NCBI GenBank assembly: GCA_028711575.1
Contig: JAQTSA010000003.1
Location: 1 to 42,303 of the forward strand
DNA from: Candidatus Omnitrophota bacterium
Lineage (GTDB): Bacteria > Omnitrophota > Gorgyraeia > Duberdicusellales > 4484-171
Direction of reading: 5' to 3'
DNA length: 42,303 nt
The position numbers and the translations under genes were made by a program. Below, piece by piece: positions 7,915 through 17,073 of this stretch (its first letter is position 1; every line of letters begins with the position of its first letter). The notes under the pieces were generated by a model. The model was not told where the DNA came from, searched no databases, and saw only the letters and a program-made list of their open reading frames with translations.

Positions 7915-8856
7915 TTAGGATCCGGCTCGGGGAGTGCGCCGGTTAAAGATATATTTGCTGCCTTCAAATTTTTTCGCCAAAGTTTTTACTTCGGCGCCGC
8001 AGGAACTTATTTGAGCCGTGTGAGTGAAGTTTTCATCTTTGCTGGTAAGTATTCCGATTGATATTGAAGAAAACCCGTACTTATGGATTTGCCCGTCACG
8101 GCCTTTTGTCTGGAGGTATCCTTTTTTTCGATCTTCTTCTTCAAAGAATTTAGGGGAAACTATATCAAACGATGAAATTATTTTTTTTGCTATTTGTTCG
8201 GCCTTTTCCGGTATAGTTACTATAACAAAATCATCGCCGCCAATATGGCCGATAAAGTCATTGACTGTACCGTTTTGTTGCGCTGAAGAAATAAGAATTC
8301 GCGCGGTTTCTTTTATTACATCGTCACCTTTTTCAAAGCCATAGTAATCGTTTAAGGCTTTAAAGTTGTCGATATCAATATATAAAACGGCGTATGTTGA
8401 GTTATTGTGGATCCGATCATCAAGTTCTTTATTTATTGACACGTTGCCGGGTAACCTGGTTAAAGGGTTGGCGTCTAATTTTATGTTTGAGCGTTTTATA
8501 AGCATCCTTATCCTGGCAATAAGTTCCTGGGGGAGAAACGGTTTAACCATGTAATCATCGGCTCCGGCTTCAAGGCCGCGGACTTTATCTTCAACCTCAC
8601 CTTTACCGGTGAGCATTAAAATTGGGATATGAAGAAATATCGGATCTTTTCTTAATATTTCACATATTTGTGGGCCTTGGAAGTCGGGCAAATTATAATC
8701 TAAAACCAGAAGGTCAGGCGAGGTTTTCTTTATTTTTGCTAAAGCCTCGTTTCCGCAGGCGGCAGTTATTACTTCAAATTCTCCGTCAAGGGTTACCTGC
8801 AGCAAGTCTAAAATGTCGGGGTCATCGTCGACGACTAATAAACGCAGCTTTAACAT
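7915..8856 (-). CDS. Response regulator with receiver and GGDEF domains
   Basis: 313 aa, cytoplasmic. The receiver domain covers residues 1-120, with the acidic pocket DDD (10-12), phospho-acceptor D53 (LLVLDYNLPD) and K105 (MVKPF). The GGDEF domain covers about 130-305, with NPLTRLPGN, IDIDNFKALND and the signature GGDDF (206-210). GGDDF keeps the GG[DE][DE]F pattern, so diguanylate cyclase activity is possible; no RxxD inhibitory site is visible just upstream. The final stretch KYIFNRR replaces the usual KxxGRN ending. Its ATG lies inside the kinase stop region (7-nt overlap) behind CGAGGT, so kinase and regulator are translationally coupled. Output is probably c-di-GMP synthesis gated by phosphorylation. 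Confidence 0.9.
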   Translation of the reverse strand: MLKLRLLVVDDDPDILDLLQVTLDGEFEVITAACGNEALAKIKKTSPDLLVLDYNLPDFQGPQICEILRKDPIFLHIPILMLTGKGEVEDKVRGLEAGADDYMVKPFLPQELIARIRMLIKRSNIKLDANPLTRLPGNVSINKELDDRIHNNSTYAVLYIDIDNFKALNDYYGFEKGDDVIKETARILISSAQQNGTVNDFIGHIGGDDFVIVTIPEKAEQIAKKIISSFDIVSPKFFEEEDRKKGYLQTKGRDGQIHKYGFSSISIGILTSKDENFTHTAQISSCGAEVKTLAKKFEGSKYIFNRRTPRAGS

Positions 8857-10379
8857 TCGTTACCTCGCTTTGAGTTTTTTTCTGGTTTTAAGGAAAAATA
8901 AAAACACGTTCCTTTATCCAATGCCGACTCAATCCAGATCTTTTCCCGGTGAGTATCAATTATTCTTTTAACCAGCGGCAGCCCAAGACCGGTACCTTTA
9001 ACATTTTGATTTATCGGGTTGGTTACGCGGAAAAATTCTTCGAATACTCGTTCAATGTTTGCCTTTTCAATTCCGCACCCGTTGTCAGCGACGGACATTA
9101 TAATTGAATTATCTTCTTCAGCAGCGCCTACAGTAATAATCCCTTCAACCGGAGTAAACTTGATTGCGTTGCTGATTAAATTAACTAAAACCCTTTCCAT
9201 TAGTCCTTTGTCGGCAGAGACCATTAAAGATTCCGGCACGTCTATTTTTAAATTTATTTTTTTATCAAGAATTTGAGGCGATAAAAGGTCAGTGACATCA
9301 TTTATTACTTTTCTTATATCACAAGGAGCCATTTTGACTTCCATTTTCCCTGATTCGATTCTTGATATATCAAGCAAGGTATTTACCATTTGCACAAGTT
9401 TGTCAACATTCTCGTCTATTTTACCTAACCTTTTTTTTGCTTCGGGAGGAAGTATACCGAATTTTTCTTCAACCAGCAAAGAAGAAAAACCTTTAACTGA
9501 AGTTAACGGGGTTCGAAGTTCGTGCGAAACGCTAGATATAAAATTAGATTTCATTTTACTTATGGTCTGGATTTCTCTTAAGCTTTTGACCAGATCATTG
9601 GTACGTTCTTTTACTTTCTTTTCCAGTTCATCTTTTGTGCGGTATAGTTCTTCAAAGGATTCGATGTTGTCGAGGCATTGGCCAAGGTACATGCAGACTA
9701 TTGAGAATATTTCTTTTTCGGCGCGTTTTAACTCCGTAGGCACAATTAATTCTGAGACGACGATAATTGAACGTATATTGTCACGGCTTTTAACCGGAGC
9801 GATTAAAAAGTTCTTATGCTGTAAAGAAAGACTTAAATCCTTGCAAACTTCTGAATCAAGAGACAAAACCGGGGTTGTTTTTAGAGCGGCTTTTTTGGCT
9901 ATCAAAAAATGTTTAAGTATCTCAATCTCATTTTGCGAGAAGTCGATATTAACTTCTACATCTAAATTCGCGAAATCCAGAATCAATCCTTTCTTGAAGC
10001 CCAAATCGTGCACAGTTTTTTTGTTAATTTGAAGTAAAAGTTGAGATTGGTCAAGAATGTGTAGCGAGGAGAGAATTAGGTTTTTCAGCAAAGTTAACTT
10101 GTTTAACTTATCTTCGACTTCTTCCTGATAAAGCTTAAGTTCCATATCGCTTTTAATGATCAGTTTAGCTTCATGGTCTAATTCCTGGACAGTTTGATTC
10201 AGCATTAGTATGTTTTTGTGTAAAATTGATATTTTTTGCAGTTTATTAAAGGCATAAAATGACAGAACAACGATTGCTATAAAAAGAAGTACGATGATTG
10301 TTAATGGTGAATCCAGGCCGGAAAAAGAATTTAAAGAATTTAGTCCCATAATGTCATCAATAGATTTGACCCTTCCCAA
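8850..10379 (-). CDS. Sensor histidine kinase (TM, GAF-like, HisKA, HATPase)
   Basis: 509 aa from a TTG start, or 499 aa from the ATG at 10349, which I think equally likely. One membrane segment (about 25-45) is followed by a coiled coil, a GAF-like region (about 95-240), a second coiled coil, HisKA with H286 in SSVSHELRTPLTSVKG, and HATPase_c with NLISNAIKF, DNGCGIE and GTGLGLPL. With a single TM and no periplasmic domain, the signal is probably sensed in the cytoplasm. The gene overlaps the FIST gene upstream by 40 nt (or 10 nt) and the response regulator downstream by 7 nt. The physical coupling suggests FIST protein, kinase and regulator form one pathway. Confidence 0.93.
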   Translation of the reverse strand: MGRVKSIDDIMGLNSLNSFSGLDSPLTIIVLLFIAIVVLSFYAFNKLQKISILHKNILMLNQTVQELDHEAKLIIKSDMELKLYQEEVEDKLNKLTLLKNLILSSLHILDQSQLLLQINKKTVHDLGFKKGLILDFANLDVEVNIDFSQNEIEILKHFLIAKKAALKTTPVLSLDSEVCKDLSLSLQHKNFLIAPVKSRDNIRSIIVVSELIVPTELKRAEKEIFSIVCMYLGQCLDNIESFEELYRTKDELEKKVKERTNDLVKSLREIQTISKMKSNFISSVSHELRTPLTSVKGFSSLLVEEKFGILPPEAKKRLGKIDENVDKLVQMVNTLLDISRIESGKMEVKMAPCDIRKVINDVTDLLSPQILDKKINLKIDVPESLMVSADKGLMERVLVNLISNAIKFTPVEGIITVGAAEEDNSIIMSVADNGCGIEKANIERVFEEFFRVTNPINQNVKGTGLGLPLVKRIIDTHREKIWIESALDKGTCFYFSLKPEKNSKRGNEC

Positions 10380-11539
10380 TTAATAGTTTTTGTTTTTAGG
10401 TAGGGGGATAGGCAATAGTCAGCGTATAAACCGATAATCTTAAAATTATTTCCAAGTACGGATTTTATCATTTGAAGTTCTTCTTGAGCCTGAGTTTTTA
10501 ATATTTTTTTTCTCGATAATGAGTTTACCATAAATATCAGGCCACTGTTATATTTTTTAAAAACCGACAATTCTTTTTTTATTGACCCAAACAGGGTATC
10601 GGGATCAAGAAGCATAATCTGGCCGAGCAGGTTTTTTCTAACTTCACCTAAACAAACCAAAGAGCCGTCTTCAAGGTAACCCAAAATGTTTACTATGCGG
10701 AATGTTCTTCCTTCTTTTATGCCAAAGGGGTATAATGTGAAAAGGTGGTTTTTTTTAAATGTTTCAAAACTTTCTTCAAGGTAATGTTTATAAATATTTA
10801 TAGCTGGCTGGTTGTTTATTTCCATAATTATATTTCTTTCAGGCATAACACGGGTTATTTCGAATGGTTTGCCAAGGGGTAGAAAACCGGATAATTTAAC
10901 ATGATTAAATTTTAGGCCGCGGCCTAAAAAATTGACAGCGTTGTTAGTAGATGTGTTGCTGATCATTTGATAATTTTGTTCGCCAATTTTGTCGATATAC
11001 CCTGCTCCAAAGAAGGGGAAAAAATTACCAAGCGATAGTTTTAAGGCTTGAATGTAATTTGAAGGTGTAAACTTTGGCGGTAAAAAAGAAAAAAGAACTC
11101 GGTTTTCTCCGGGAAAAGTGCGTAAAGAGTAGCGTAACGCGGATTCTAAAGTTTGAGATTTGTTATCGCTTAAAGGCATTTCCTTGAGATCAATCGTTTC
11201 ATCATTTATGACGCAAGCTGAGATGCCTTTATCAAATATTTTGTCTTCAACGATTAAAAAGGGAGATTGTATCCCGATTATAGTTAGCGGTCGTAAAGTG
11301 AAATTAAGCGACTTTAAAACGTGGGAAAATTGGTAGCCAATGGTGGAAAAAACGAAAAGGTGCCGGATTGATTTCGGAAAAACAGATTTTATCTTGAGTG
11401 ATACTTCCCGTATAGCATCATCTTCATCGCGGTCACTAAAAACTATTGTAAATTGATTGGCCACTGTGCATAACTCGTTATAAGGGAAAATATTATGCTG
11501 ATTTGTCTTTAAATTACCATAAATTGGCCTAAAAAGCAA
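10340..11539 (-). CDS. Stand-alone FIST sensor-domain protein
   Basis: 399 aa. FIST_N covers roughly residues 25-215 (VLFSFLPPKF, FFGAGYIDKI, GRGLKFNHVKLSGFLPLG) and FIST_C about 230-395 (NIIMEINNQPAINIYKHYL, FTLYPFG, IVNILGYLEDGSLVCLGEV, GLIFMVNSLSRKKIL). FIST modules are ligand-binding sensory domains predicted to recognise small molecules such as amino acids, normally upstream of kinase or GGDEF outputs. Here the sensor is a separate protein encoded directly ahead of a kinase. The TTG start at 11539 has no Shine-Dalgarno, and an in-frame GTG about 26 codons later could also serve. The divergent cvpA-like gene shares the 129-nt spacer. Confidence 0.85.
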   Translation of the reverse strand: MLFRPIYGNLKTNQHNIFPYNELCTVANQFTIVFSDRDEDDAIREVSLKIKSVFPKSIRHLFVFSTIGYQFSHVLKSLNFTLRPLTIIGIQSPFLIVEDKIFDKGISACVINDETIDLKEMPLSDNKSQTLESALRYSLRTFPGENRVLFSFLPPKFTPSNYIQALKLSLGNFFPFFGAGYIDKIGEQNYQMISNTSTNNAVNFLGRGLKFNHVKLSGFLPLGKPFEITRVMPERNIIMEINNQPAINIYKHYLEESFETFKKNHLFTLYPFGIKEGRTFRIVNILGYLEDGSLVCLGEVRKNLLGQIMLLDPDTLFGSIKKELSVFKKYNSGLIFMVNSLSRKKILKTQAQEELQMIKSVLGNNFKIIGLYADYCLSPYLKTKTINWEGSNLLMTLWD

Positions 11540-11620
11540 TAGATTTCATATTCAAGGGGATTTAGATCAACTTTAAAAATAAGGTTTTTTCCATGGTTTA
11601 AGGGGTTTGTAAACGTTTTC

Positions 11621-11649
11621 TTGACAATTATATTTTAATATGTTATATA
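11621..11649 (+). promoter_or_regulatory. Promoter of the cvpA-nif3-dnaG-rpoD operon
   Basis: A perfect TTGACA at 11621-11626 is followed by TATATA at 11644-11649 (17-bp spacer), or TATACT at 11646-11651 (19-bp spacer). The predicted start is near 11656, leaving a leader of about a dozen nucleotides without a Shine-Dalgarno before the ATG at 11669. Confidence 0.65.
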
Positions 11650-11668
11650 CTAGTGTAATTTATAAATA

Positions 11669-12250
11669 ATGAGCGTTTTTCAGCGGTTGAGCTTTATTGA
11701 TACCCTGTTTGTAATTCTCTGGTTGGTAATCGTTTATATAGCTTTTCGCCGTGGGGTTATTGAAGAATACTTTCGAATAATCGGTATTCTTTTGGGTATG
11801 ATTTTAGGGTTTCACTTTTATCCGCAGCTACGGGATATTATCGCTAAAAAGGCTATAATTTTAAGCAAAACTTACCTCGATATCGGTTCATACGTGATAA
11901 TCGTTATTGGTTGTGCCGGAGCTTTTACGATGGCCGGGAAAATTGTCGCGATGTTTTTTAAAAGGCCGGTTTTGTCTTTAAAAGTTTTGCTTGTTTCTTT
12001 TTTCCTTGGTAGTTTAAGATTTTTTTTGCTTTCGTGCGTGATTGTTTTTGTTTTAAACGAGGTACCGGTTAACACAAAATATATTCAGGCAAGTGTAGTT
12101 TGTCGATTGCTCAAAAACAGTGCCATAAAGATATATAGTTTGTCGTTTAATGCTACGCGTGTTTTTTTCCCAAATGTTACCTTTAATGGAGAAATCATAA
12201 GGCATACCGTTTCCCAGAATCAGGAATCAAAAGAAAACATAAAAGATTGA
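11669..12250 (+). CDS. CvpA family membrane protein
   Basis: 193 aa with four predicted membrane segments (about 10-25, 35-52, 70-90, 100-125). The CvpA pattern is visible: IDTLFVILWLVIVYIAFRRG then EEYFRIIGILLGMILGFHF. CvpA-like proteins are inner-membrane proteins of poorly defined role, linked to colicin V export and envelope stress. It begins the operon that continues with nif3-like, dnaG and rpoD (13 nt to the next gene). The C-terminal 50 residues are hydrophilic and unremarkable. Confidence 0.8.
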   Translation: MSVFQRLSFIDTLFVILWLVIVYIAFRRGVIEEYFRIIGILLGMILGFHFYPQLRDIIAKKAIILSKTYLDIGSYVIIVIGCAGAFTMAGKIVAMFFKRPVLSLKVLLVSFFLGSLRFFLLSCVIVFVLNEVPVNTKYIQASVVCRLLKNSAIKIYSLSFNATRVFFPNVTFNGEIIRHTVSQNQESKENIKD

Positions 12251-12263
12251 ACAGGGGTCGACT

Positions 12264-13223
12264 ATGGAATTAAAAAACTTTTATCAGGAAATTATAAACA
12301 AGGGGATAGAAGCTGACGTCCGAACAAAAAAGGAAATCGAGGAGGTCTTGCAGGCCGGGAAAGAATCTTTTTCTAAACTAACAGAAGAAGAGAAAAAGTT
12401 TTTTGACAGAGATCAGCTGATTAACCCTTATTCCGATACCCGAATCTTAAACGGTAGCGGTTCAGACAAGGTTAGTTCAATAATCGTTGGGATTGATGTT
12501 GATGTCGCTGAACTTTTGCTTGTAGATCGGCTTAACCAAAAGGGCAATTCAATCGATATCGTAGTCTCTCATCATCCGGCCGGCCGCGCCTATGCTCAAT
12601 TTTATGACGTTATGGATTTGCAGGTTGATATTTTTCGCAGCCAGGGGATTAATCTTAGCCTGGCGGAGAAATTATTGGAAACCAGACAGGCTGAAGTTTC
12701 CCGGCGAGTAAGTTCGGCGAATCATCAACGGCCAGTTGATGCCGCTAAGCTTTTAGGAATAAATTTTTTGTGTATGCATACACCTTGTGATAATTTAGCT
12801 TATAGGTTTATTATCGAGACAGTTATCAAAAAGAAACCCAAAACTCTGGCAGAGATAATGAATCATTTGATGGCAATCGATGAGTATCAAAACGCGGCTT
12901 TGAATAATAACCCTCCTAAGATTGTATCGGGTTCTCCGGCAAGCAGATGTTCGAATATTCATGTTGAGTTTACCGGAGGAACAGAAGGCCCGAAAGATAT
13001 TTATGAGCGGTTAAGCCTTTGCGGTGTGGATACTATTATCTCGATGCATCAGTCGGAAGAACATTTTAAACTTTGTCTAGAACGTAATCTTAACGTTATT
13101 TTTGCTTCGCATATCGCTTCTGATAATTTAGGCGTAAACCTTATGCTTGATCACTTGGAAAGCCAGGGCAAATTTGTAATTCAAGAGTTTTCAGGATTCT
13201 GGCGGCATAATCGTAACAAATAA
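12264..13223 (+). CDS. NIF3-like dinuclear metal-centre protein
   Basis: 319 aa. Metal-ligand motifs of the NIF3/DUF34 family are present: VSHHPAG (about 102-108), MHTPCDN (about 171-177) near the middle, and SMHQSEEH and FASHIASDNLGVN in the C-terminal half. Family members form hexameric rings with two metal ions per subunit. A GTP cyclohydrolase I type 2 name is used in databases, but the physiological reaction is not settled. An N-terminal 60-residue extension (ELKNFYQEIINKGIEADVR) precedes the core. The Shine-Dalgarno AGGGG precedes the ATG. dnaG follows after 5 nt. Confidence 0.88.
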   Translation: MELKNFYQEIINKGIEADVRTKKEIEEVLQAGKESFSKLTEEEKKFFDRDQLINPYSDTRILNGSGSDKVSSIIVGIDVDVAELLLVDRLNQKGNSIDIVVSHHPAGRAYAQFYDVMDLQVDIFRSQGINLSLAEKLLETRQAEVSRRVSSANHQRPVDAAKLLGINFLCMHTPCDNLAYRFIIETVIKKKPKTLAEIMNHLMAIDEYQNAALNNNPPKIVSGSPASRCSNIHVEFTGGTEGPKDIYERLSLCGVDTIISMHQSEEHFKLCLERNLNVIFASHIASDNLGVNLMLDHLESQGKFVIQEFSGFWRHNRNK

Positions 13224-13228
13224 GGCAT

Positions 13229-14983
13229 ATGATTCCACAACAATTCATAGAAGAAGTCCAGTCGCGAACAGATATCGTTGAAATTATTTCCGGTTATATT
13301 CCTTTGAGGCGGTCAGGGCGTAATTTTAAAGCTACTTGTCCTTTTCATGGCGAAAAGACACCGTCCTTCATGGTTAGTCCGCAGAAACAAATTTATCACT
13401 GTTTTGGTTGTGGCGCCGGCGGTGGGGTTCTGCAGTTTATCATGAGTTATGAAAAGGTTTCTTTTGTCGAGGCGGTTGAAATGTTGGCTAACCGGGCAGG
13501 CCTTACTGTGCCTTCTCAGAATAGGAAAGCGGTAGAAATAAAAACTACTTTGTATGACCTTGTTGATTCCGCCGCTGATTTTTTTCACCAGAACTTAATG
13601 AATAATAAATCTTTTTTGCCGGTTTTGACATATCTGTCTAATCGAGGTATTGGAAAAGAAACAATAGCCCGCTTTAAAATTGGTTACGCCTTTGGGCAAA
13701 ACAGCTTGCTGAGTCAAATGAGAACAAAAGGTTACAAATTGGAAACTTTAGAAAAAGCTTCTTTAGCCGTTGCCCGAGACGGCAGATTTAAAGACCTTTT
13801 TCAGTCTAGAATAACATTTCCTATTTTTGATGTGAGAGGCCGGGCAGTTGGTTTTGGCGCCAGGATTTGGCAAGCGGCAAGTAGCGCGCCGAAATATATC
13901 AATTCTTTAGAGAATCCTCTTTATAGTAAGCGGGAACATCTTTACGGCCTTAACTTGGCTAAAGAGGCTATTCTTAAAGAGGATTTTGTTATTGTGGTCG
14001 AAGGTTATCTTGATATGATAATTCCTTTCAGCCAGGGAATATGTAATGTTGTTTCCTCAAGCGGAACAGCTCTTACCGAAGAACAGATCCGTCTTATTCG
14101 CCGTTACACGAAAAATATTGTTTTAATTTTCGATTCCGATACCGCCGGCCAAAACGCGACTTTACGCGCTTTAGATCTTTTAATTGAAAAAGATTTAAAT
14201 GTTAGCATTGTTGAACTTCCTGGCGGGCAAGATCCTGATTCGTTGATTCGCAAATTCGGTAAAGAAGCTTTTCTAAGTAAACTCAAAGAAGCGAAAGGAT
14301 TTTTTGAATATAAAATAAGAAAACTTTTCACTAAATACGACTGTGATACCATTAACGGTAAAACAAAAATCGCTCAGGATATGCTGGTGACAATTGATAA
14401 AATAAAAAGTGAAGTTGAGAAATTTGAATATATTAAAAAATTAGCAGAGCGGCTCAAAGTTCGGGAAGAAATAATGATTGCTGAATATAAAAAGGTTTTT
14501 GCCCAAGGTAAAACAGAAAAAAACAGTTATTTTCCCTCGATAGTTGAAGTGAAACAGGAACTTTTGCCGATTACCGAAAAAATACTGCTTAAATTTTTGA
14601 TCACCAATTCTAAGGCATTTGTGCTAATGAAAAAAAATCTTACAAGTGCAGATTTCATCCATCCGATTTCCAAAAAGGTTGTAGAATATTTTTTTAATCC
14701 CGGTTTTGCTGAAAAAAGTTTTTATTCTTCTAAGGGCATGGGGTTTATTGAAGATCCTTCTATTTCCAGTTTTGTGAGCTCGCTTATTATTGATGAGTCA
14801 ATTCCTTCAAGTAATGAAAGTTTTAAAGAGAGTATCGCTCAGGTAAGAAAGCGAAGGGCTCAAATTCAAAAAGAACAATTAAAAATAAAAATAACCAAAG
14901 CAGAAAAAGAAGGGAATATCGAAAGATTAAAAGAACTTATTGGAGAATACGGTCAGATAAATAATGCTTGCGGTAAAACTTAA
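13229..14983 (+). CDS. dnaG: DNA primase
   Basis: 584 aa. It synthesises RNA primers at the replication fork. The N-terminal CHC2 zinc finger is complete (TCPFHGEKTPSF, then YHCFGCGAGG). The RNAP-basic region follows, with AVGFGARIW. TOPRIM motifs are VVVEGYLDMI (conserved Glu) and LIFDSDTAGQNA (DxD). The C-terminal third is the less conserved DnaB-helicase-binding region. It is slightly shorter at the C-terminus than E. coli DnaG (581 aa) once insertions are considered, and otherwise ordinary. It directly precedes rpoD, as in the macromolecular synthesis operon of many bacteria. Confidence 0.97.
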   Translation: MIPQQFIEEVQSRTDIVEIISGYIPLRRSGRNFKATCPFHGEKTPSFMVSPQKQIYHCFGCGAGGGVLQFIMSYEKVSFVEAVEMLANRAGLTVPSQNRKAVEIKTTLYDLVDSAADFFHQNLMNNKSFLPVLTYLSNRGIGKETIARFKIGYAFGQNSLLSQMRTKGYKLETLEKASLAVARDGRFKDLFQSRITFPIFDVRGRAVGFGARIWQAASSAPKYINSLENPLYSKREHLYGLNLAKEAILKEDFVIVVEGYLDMIIPFSQGICNVVSSSGTALTEEQIRLIRRYTKNIVLIFDSDTAGQNATLRALDLLIEKDLNVSIVELPGGQDPDSLIRKFGKEAFLSKLKEAKGFFEYKIRKLFTKYDCDTINGKTKIAQDMLVTIDKIKSEVEKFEYIKKLAERLKVREEIMIAEYKKVFAQGKTEKNSYFPSIVEVKQELLPITEKILLKFLITNSKAFVLMKKNLTSADFIHPISKKVVEYFFNPGFAEKSFYSSKGMGFIEDPSISSFVSSLIIDESIPSSNESFKESIAQVRKRRAQIQKEQLKIKITKAEKEGNIERLKELIGEYGQINNACGKT

Positions 14984-15030
14984 ATAGGCTACTATTATTT
15001 AAATAGCATTGGGTAAAACCAGGAGACAAA

Positions 15031-16584
15031 ATGGGAAAAAAGAAAATTCTTGAAAGAAGCATTGAACAATTAGTGGCTTTAGGCAAAAAGAAAGGATACC
15101 TTACTTATGACGAGATAAATCACTTTCTTTCAGAAGATATAATTAGTGCCGGAGATTTGGATTCTATCTTGGATCAGTTGGATAGCCAAAAGATAAGTGT
15201 ACTTGAAACGAAAGAGGTTGAAGACTTCAACAAAGAAAAAGAAAAGAAGACGGTTGTCGAAACAACTATGCACATCGATGATCCGGTCAAAATGTATTTA
15301 AAGCAAATGGGCCAAATACCCCTGCTTACCCGGGAGGGTGAAGTTACCTTAGCAAAAAAAATAGAAGATAAAGAAGAATCTTTACGTGAAGAAGTCTTTT
15401 CTACGGTTTTATCTAAAGACGCGTTTATAGATATTTCTCAAAAAATAATGCAGGATGAACTTAATCCTGATGATTTTGTTAAGGGAGAGATAAAGGATAA
15501 AAATCAGGAAGTTGAGCGGATAAAAAAATTATATTCTAAATTAGTTAGAATCAAAAAAATTGACCGGCAAAAAGAAATCCTCAAAAGTTATAACTTTACG
15601 ATAGGAATTATCGAACAAATTATTCTCAAGATAGAGGAGCTTTGTCATGAGATAGACAAGCTTCAGCGAAGATTTAATAAATTAGACAAATTACGTAAAA
15701 GCAAAGTGAGAGAAACCGAAAAGCGCTCTTTAAAGCGTCAAATAAACAAAAGTGCCAAGCTTTTAGGGTTTGCCGAAGAAGAAGTTAAAATAAAGTTAAA
15801 AGGTATTCTTGATCGGCAGATTTTTTATAATCAGGCAAAAAAAACATTGGTAGAAGCTAATTTAAGGCTGGTCGTTAGTATCGCTAAAAAATATGTCAAT
15901 CGTGGTCTTTCTTTTCTTGACCTTATTCAGGAAGGGAACATCGGCTTGATAAAAGCAGTTGAGAAGTTCGAATATAAAAGAGGATATAAATTTTCCACTT
16001 ATGCTACCTGGTGGATACGTCAGGCGATTACTAGAGCTATTGCTGACCAAGCGAGAACAATTAGAATACCGGTGCATATGACCGAAACGATAAATAAAAT
16101 TATACGTATTTCCAGATTGTTTATTCAGGAAAAAGGACGAGAACCCACCCCGGATGAACTGGCTAAGGAGCTGCGGCTTCCGATATCTAAAGTTAAGGAT
16201 ATTCTTAAGGTATCGCAACAACCAATTTCTATACATACTCCGATTGGCGATGACGGCGATACTTATTTCGGTGATTTCCTCGAAGATAAAAAAGCGGTTT
16301 CTCCCGCTAATGCTACAGTGTTTTCGATGTTAAAAGAAGAACTCGAGCAGGCCATGGATAGTTTAACTGACAGAGAAAGGCGAATCCTTAATTTGCGTTT
16401 TGGTTTAGAAGATGGCGCGCCTAGAACGCTAGAAGAAGTTGGAACAATTTTTAAAGTAACGCGTGAGAGAATCCGGCAAATTGAGGCCAAAGCTCTTAAA
16501 AAATTGCGTCACCCCAGTCGTTCCCGTCGGCTGCAGGCCTTTCTAGAGCTTACTCTTTTCAGGTCAAAATATAAGATGTCTTAA
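15031..16584 (+). CDS. rpoD: Primary RNA polymerase sigma factor (sigma70)
   Basis: 517 aa. Region 1.1 is present ([22 protein letters not shown]) and region 1.2 is [22 protein letters not shown] non-conserved region about 100-270 is followed by region 2 ([27 protein letters not shown], then [15 protein letters not shown] for 2.3/2.4), region 3 ([10 protein letters not shown]) and region 4 ([34 protein letters not shown]). The recognition residues predict normal TTGACA/TATAAT promoters, which matches the promoters found in this window. Shine-Dalgarno AGGAG precedes the ATG. It is the likely target of the 6S-like RNA. Confidence 0.97.
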   Translation: MGKKKILERSIEQLVALGKKKGYLTYDEINHFLSEDIISAGDLDSILDQLDSQKISVLETKEVEDFNKEKEKKTVVETTMHIDDPVKMYLKQMGQIPLLTREGEVTLAKKIEDKEESLREEVFSTVLSKDAFIDISQKIMQDELNPDDFVKGEIKDKNQEVERIKKLYSKLVRIKKIDRQKEILKSYNFTIGIIEQIILKIEELCHEIDKLQRRFNKLDKLRKSKVRETEKRSLKRQINKSAKLLGFAEEEVKIKLKGILDRQIFYNQAKKTLVEANLRLVVSIAKKYVNRGLSFLDLIQEGNIGLIKAVEKFEYKRGYKFSTYATWWIRQAITRAIADQARTIRIPVHMTETINKIIRISRLFIQEKGREPTPDELAKELRLPISKVKDILKVSQQPISIHTPIGDDGDTYFGDFLEDKKAVSPANATVFSMLKEELEQAMDSLTDRERRILNLRFGLEDGAPRTLEEVGTIFKVTRERIRQIEAKALKKLRHPSRSRRLQAFLELTLFRSKYKMS

Positions 16585-16723
16585 CTTTGGCTGAGAGCAG
16601 TTATCCGGCTAGGATTACTTTTCTTGAAAACTGTTTAATCCCGCCTGAGTTATCGTGGACTAAAGCGAAAGACGCTGGTTGATAAAGCCTCTCTTTAGCT
16701 ATGTTCTACGCTCTATATTTTAA

Positions 16724-16751
16724 TTGCATTAATGGTTTTTTCATTTATAAT
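16724..16751 (+). promoter_or_regulatory. gatC promoter placed for leaderless transcription
   Basis: TTGCAT (16724-16729), a 16-bp spacer and a perfect TATAAT (16746-16751). The gatC ATG at 16760 lies 8 nt downstream of the -10 box, where transcription would start, and there is no Shine-Dalgarno. The preceding 140 nt after rpoD can form small hairpins (for example CTAAAG...CTTTAG around 16660-16700) without a clear terminator. Confidence 0.6.
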
Positions 16752-16759
16752 TAAGTTCT

Positions 16760-17041
16760 ATGGACAGAGAAAATATTGTTGATTATATTTCTAAATTAGC
16801 GCGAATAAATGTTTCGAATGAAGAGAAAAAACCTTTAGAAAGTCAGCTCAGCAGGATTTTAGAATATGTGAATAAACTGAAAGAAGCTGACGTTACATCG
16901 GTAGAACCATTACGAAATCTGCATACTAACAATAATGTTTATCGTCAGGATACAGTGATCTATCCTTTTCAGCAGGAAAACATTTTAAATAACGCTCCTT
17001 TGAAAGAAGACGGGTATTTTAAAACCCCAAAAGTCATCTGA
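16760..17041 (+). CDS. gatC: Aspartyl/glutamyl-tRNA amidotransferase subunit C
   Basis: 93 aa, the normal size. It wraps around GatA and GatB in the GatCAB complex. The family pattern is visible: ISKLARINVSNEEKKPLESQLSRILEYVNKL, VTSVEPLRN, and the terminal EDGYFKTPKVI. First gene of gatC-gatA-gatB, with a 32-nt gap to gatA. The start codon is predicted to coincide with the transcript 5' end. Confidence 0.94.
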   Translation: MDRENIVDYISKLARINVSNEEKKPLESQLSRILEYVNKLKEADVTSVEPLRNLHTNNNVYRQDTVIYPFQQENILNNAPLKEDGYFKTPKVI

Positions 17042-17073
17042 ATATATATTTTCCTTATAACTGAACTGATAAA

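Noticed and set aside
7752-7967. 71-aa minus-strand ORF
   Set aside because: It overlaps tRNA-Leu, its promoter and the octamer repeat, and has no protein features.
9292-10032. 246-aa plus-strand ORF
   Set aside because: It lies wholly antisense to the histidine kinase, is Ser/Thr/Phe-rich in the way expected of a shadow frame, and has no ribosome-binding site or domain.
16585-16759. CTGAGA and small hairpins after rpoD as a possible TPP riboswitch or tRNA
   Set aside because: The second conserved TPP arm is missing and no cloverleaf can be drawn; only small stems without covariation support are seen.
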